A DNA stretch of 64,000 nucleotides, taken from the NCBI GenBank assembly GCA_016712465.1, contig JADJQZ010000001.1, forward strand, positions 1,426,001-1,490,000, given 5' to 3'. The notes below the pieces were generated by a model. That model was not told where the DNA came from. It searched no databases and saw only the letters and a program-made list of their open reading frames with translations. This DNA comes from Candidatus Obscuribacter sp. Lineage in GTDB: Bacteria; Cyanobacteriota; Vampirovibrionia; Obscuribacterales; Obscuribacteraceae. The position numbers were made by a program, and so were the translations under genes. Of this stretch, positions 61,332-64,000 are shown piece by piece. The first letter of the stretch is position 1. Every line of letters starts with the position of its first letter.

Positions 61332-63344
61332 CTATCTCCGTCTACCTCTTGATCTATCGGCTTGCTTTCGGGAGGCCAAATCAGGTGGTCTTACCAATTG
61401 CCAAATAATAATTGCCACCATTACACCATTTCCAATCAAAAAAAACTCGGAATATTGAGGGCTTCCGGTTCTTGGTGTGAGACTCCAGTAGCTAAGAGAT
61501 AGTGTGGAGGCGGCAAGAATCGTGACTAATAACTTTACTCTATTTTTCCTGAGAGTCTTAACTTCTCTCTTCAAAATATATAAATGAGCTTCTAATTTTC
61601 GAATCTCTTGAAGTCTGAAAGATAGTTCCCGCTCGGATTGTTCGAGGGCCGAATTGACCTGAGATATTTTTGGCGGTGACCCTTTCAAAGAGCGAACAGT
61701 ACTTAACGTAGTTGATGTACTGGTGACGGAGTCGGCCTGGTTGTCGGTTTTGCTTCGGGCTGTACCTTTCCGGTCGGTAGCTCCGGTCGGTTCCTGCGAT
61801 TTAGTCTGGAAGAGCCTCAATACTCCCTCTTCCGAGAAAATACCCCGCTGTCCGAATAGTTTGCCCTGGGTGAGATAGCCAAGAGCCAGATAGGCCTGGG
61901 CCGGGTTGGCAAGGGCCCACTTCTTGACCGAGGGTTTGGCTGCTTCCACGAAGCTGAAATTGGGGTGCAGGGAGCGCGCTATGCCCTCCAGAGTGGAGGC
62001 GGTGCGCAGCAGGTAAGCGAGGGAGGGCGGTAACTTGAGGGCGCGGTCCATGGCTATTTGATCGATGTCATGCTCGAGGCTGGTGAAATCCAGCTCCTTG
62101 ACTTGCTTGCCCTTGTAATACTCGATGAAAGGCTGAACCGCCCGGATCATGGATTCATGTTTGGCATCCTCTTTGACGATGCCAAGGCTGACCAGGTTTT
62201 TTATCAGCTCCACGGCGTTGAAATTAATTACCGAAGCGATGCAACCCAATATAGATTCTCTCTGGGTCTGACTTATCTCCCCCACCATGCCGAAGTCATA
62301 GATGACAATGCGCCCGTCGGGACCGATGGCCAGATTGCCGGCATGGGGGTCGGCATGGAAGAAACCGGCCGTGAGTACCTGCTCCATATAAGCAGCCACA
62401 AGATTGTTGCCGATGGCCACCGGATCTATGCCTTGCTTCTTGATTTCTTCTACCTGGTTGATCTTGGTGCCGGGCAAATATTCCAGGGTAAGAACCCGTC
62501 GTCCGGTCAGTTTCCAGTAAACCCGGGGAATGCGCACGGACTTTTCGCCTTTCAGGATCTGTCTGATCTTGTCGGCGTTTCTACCTTCCTTCAAATAGTC
62601 GATTTCTTCAAAGAGGGTGCGTCCGAATTCAGCCGTCAAGGCCATCCAGGCGTCCCAGTCGGAGCTGGGTCTCAGGATCGGTCCGATTTTAGCGATGAAA
62701 CGCATATATCCGAGGTCTTGATAAAAGACTTCGGCCAGATCCGGTCTCTGCACCTTTACTACAACGGGCCGGCCGTCTTGCAAGCGCGCCCGGTGAGCCT
62801 GTCCGATGCTGGCTGATGCAATCGGTGTGACTTCGAACTCTTTGAAAAGCTTTTCAGGCGGCGCTCCCAGCTCTCTTTCGATTATGTTGCGCAGCACATC
62901 GATGCCGAAGGGCGGCACTCTGTCTTGCAGAGAAGATAGCTCCTCCGCCAGTTCTTCCGAGATGATGTCTTTGCGCACCGAGAGAAACTGACCGAGCTTG
63001 ATAAAGGTGGCGCCCAGTTCCAGCAAAGCTTGCTTGACTCTTTTGGCCCGGCGCTTGCGCTTTTCGGAAACGGTGGCATTCTTGCCTTTGCCCAGGCGGT
63101 CGCGCACCAGCGTATCGAGGGCGGCAGCGGAAACCAGCGCCAGGAGCGTGTGCAGGGAAGACCAGAAACGTTTATCCTTGAGCAATCTGTCCAGGCGCAC
63201 GGCTTTATCGGCCAGCTCCGGATCGTAGCCGCCGGCGTTCTGGCTTACGGTCTTGTCGGCTGCATCATTCACCTTGCCGACGGAAGTCGTACTGTTTATG
63301 CCTTCCGGCGCAAGCCCGGAATCTGGGGGAACTGACTGGGCCAT
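61332..63344 (-). CDS. AarF/UbiB-family (ABC1) atypical kinase
   Basis: 670 residues. ABC1 hallmarks are KLGQFLSVRKD (the KxGQ motif), ASIGQAHRARL, VVVKVQRPDL, HADPHAGNLAIGPDG and IYDFGMVGEI. The C-terminal end has a coiled-coil stretch and two membrane helices (LLVTILAASTLSLSYWSL and FFLIGNGVMVAIIIWQLV), as in UbiB. These ATPases are linked to isoprenoid-quinone synthesis and membrane lipid handling. The N-terminal 90 residues are a Thr/Lys-rich linker. It is the second gene of the signalling run, three bases before PP2C. Confidence 0.93.
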   Translation of the reverse strand: MAQSVPPDSGLAPEGINSTTSVGKVNDAADKTVSQNAGGYDPELADKAVRLDRLLKDKRFWSSLHTLLALVSAAALDTLVRDRLGKGKNATVSEKRKRRAKRVKQALLELGATFIKLGQFLSVRKDIISEELAEELSSLQDRVPPFGIDVLRNIIERELGAPPEKLFKEFEVTPIASASIGQAHRARLQDGRPVVVKVQRPDLAEVFYQDLGYMRFIAKIGPILRPSSDWDAWMALTAEFGRTLFEEIDYLKEGRNADKIRQILKGEKSVRIPRVYWKLTGRRVLTLEYLPGTKINQVEEIKKQGIDPVAIGNNLVAAYMEQVLTAGFFHADPHAGNLAIGPDGRIVIYDFGMVGEISQTQRESILGCIASVINFNAVELIKNLVSLGIVKEDAKHESMIRAVQPFIEYYKGKQVKELDFTSLEHDIDQIAMDRALKLPPSLAYLLRTASTLEGIARSLHPNFSFVEAAKPSVKKWALANPAQAYLALGYLTQGKLFGQRGIFSEEGVLRLFQTKSQEPTGATDRKGTARSKTDNQADSVTSTSTTLSTVRSLKGSPPKISQVNSALEQSERELSFRLQEIRKLEAHLYILKREVKTLRKNRVKLLVTILAASTLSLSYWSLTPRTGSPQYSEFFLIGNGVMVAIIIWQLVRPPDLASRKQADRSRGRRR

Positions 63345-63370
63345 AGTGGGCTTGCTTTTAGGTAGTTAAA

Positions 63371-63730
63371 CTAGACCGGTGTCTTTTGCTTGAGTTCGGC
63401 TATTTCGGCTCTCAAGGTGGCGATTTCAGCGCGAAGTTCGTTGATTTCCGTGGAGTCGCCAAGGGCGCCCAGGGAGAAATCGGCTACTTGTCTGCGAATT
63501 TTTTCACGCACTTGCCCTTCCAACACGTCAGAGCGCTGCCAGATAGACTGGGTGGCATCGGAGAGCATTTGCTTGAAGCGATCTCTGGTCTGGTGAATCC
63601 GATCGGAACCGGAAGACTTGTATTCACCGGCGCGGGCGGTGAAAGAGTCGAGGGCATCTTCCACTTTTTCTCTGGCCACTTCAAAGGCGGCACTGGCTAG
63701 AAAAACTATTTTGATAATCGGACGGAACAC
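63371..63730 (-). CDS. Small helical protein upstream of aarF (phasin-like)
   Basis: 119 residues from a GTG, with GAGG eight bases upstream. The first 20 residues are partly hydrophobic (FRPIIKIVFLASAAFEVAREKV). The rest is amphipathic helix and ends in a short coiled coil (INELRAEIATLRAEIAELKQ). The overall look is like a phasin or membrane-tether protein. No enzymatic motif. It lies 26 bases upstream of aarF and is probably the first gene of that operon. Confidence 0.65.
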   Translation of the reverse strand: MFRPIIKIVFLASAAFEVAREKVEDALDSFTARAGEYKSSGSDRIHQTRDRFKQMLSDATQSIWQRSDVLEGQVREKIRRQVADFSLGALGDSTEINELRAEIATLRAEIAELKQKTPV

Positions 63731-63980
63731 AGGCCTGACCTCGTTTAGAAGGTAAATCAGTGCGCGAGCCTTTTCTCTTCAGATTCAACTTTTCAACCAC
63801 CAGAGAGCGTGCTTGGCAGCGCTTCTGGTGAGTCGTTCCTGAGAGACGGTCGGACTAACGCGTTTGAGATTATACACTAAGGCCTCTTTATATATTTTTT
63901 CTCTCAGGCTGCCCTTGCAAGATTGTCACAGACTGTAAGCTCAAAAGCGTCTCGTTTTTTCAGGATAGGCAGGAGGTTTT

Positions 63981-64000
63981 GTGAGTAATTCCAAAGAGAC
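63981..64000 (+). CDS. Start of a plus-strand gene, cut by the window end
   Basis: AGGAGG four bases before a GTG at 63981, continuing as MSNSKE to the end of the window. The perfect ribosome site makes a real start likely. The product cannot be known from seven codons. The 250 bases between 63731 and 63980 are the divergent upstream region of this gene and the aarF operon; no hairpin or repeat was seen there. Confidence 0.6.

Noticed and set aside
1..64000. CRISPR array, tRNA or rRNA genes
   Set aside because: No regularly spaced direct repeats, no tRNA T-arm pattern in the larger gaps and no rRNA-like sequence noticed. A tool scan would be needed to exclude a tRNA.
1..64000. Prophage or integrative element covering the window
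   Set aside because: No integrase, capsid, portal or tail genes. Core genes (lepA, asd, hemL) are spread through the window. Only the IS256 relic and small islands look mobile.

Overview
The window is bacterial chromosome with about 53% GC by eye. It is densely coded, with mixed strands and no rRNA, tRNA, CRISPR array or prophage that I could see. The gene set suggests a non-photosynthetic relative of cyanobacteria (Melainabacteria/Vampirovibrionia, Obscuribacterales-like). This is an inference from an ARC6-like IMS domain, a short single-RRM RNA-binding protein, many secreted proteins of unknown family, TPR, HEAT-variant and NHL repeat proteins, and a eukaryote-like kinase module. It is not proven by a marker gene. 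LAYOUT. 0-2.3 kb: tail of a Clp-N-domain protein, then a complete AbiE-type toxin-antitoxin pair with a readable promoter and G/C-run inverted repeats. 2.6-11.4 kb: putrescine-type aminotransferase, a HEAT-variant protein, a TPR protein, a secreted LTxxQ protein, a trypsin-like protease and a HAD hydrolase. Between 7.68 and 7.90 kb lies a chimeric scar made of the 3' ends of a protease paralogue and a TPR paralogue. 11.8-18.9 kb: core metabolism and translation (homocysteine methyltransferase/MTHFR fusion, LepA, SUFU-domain protein, GH31 alpha-glucosidase). 18.9-30.1 kb: accessory region with a P-loop NTPase and its decayed second copy, an EF-hand protein, a coiled-coil protein, an MFS carrier, a patch of AT-richer orphan genes, a frameshifted IS256-family transposase and a run of small coupled orphan genes. 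30.3-38.4 kb: M48 membrane protease, aspartate-semialdehyde dehydrogenase, a frameshifted SGNH hydrolase, a GH63-like glucosidase and a secreted protein. 38.8-39.7 kb: a 54-residue cysteine-rich gene and a DinJ/YafQ toxin-antitoxin locus whose toxin has a stop codon. 39.9-47.9 kb: cell-surface sugar and acylation genes (MBOAT plus SGNH partner, epimerase, DegT aminotransferase, GT2) and an RRM protein. 48.4-52.0 kb: hemL with a KdpD/KdpE-like two-component system. 52.0-56.0 kb: two secreted proteins, one lysine/glutamate-rich and one with the IMS domain. 56.1-63.7 kb: a tight minus-strand run encoding an AarF/UbiB kinase, PP2C phosphatase, FHA protein, Ser/Thr kinase-NHL fusion, Maf and a SAHase-like protein. 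HOW THEY FIT. The kinase, FHA and phosphatase genes form a self-contained phospho-signalling module. The MBOAT, SGNH, epimerase, aminotransferase and GT2 genes point to a modified surface polysaccharide. The 5.9-30 kb stretch is a graveyard of paralogue fragments: four separate partial copies of genes that also exist intact nearby. Several indels sit in short homopolymers, so some apparent pseudogenes could be sequence errors; each such case is flagged.
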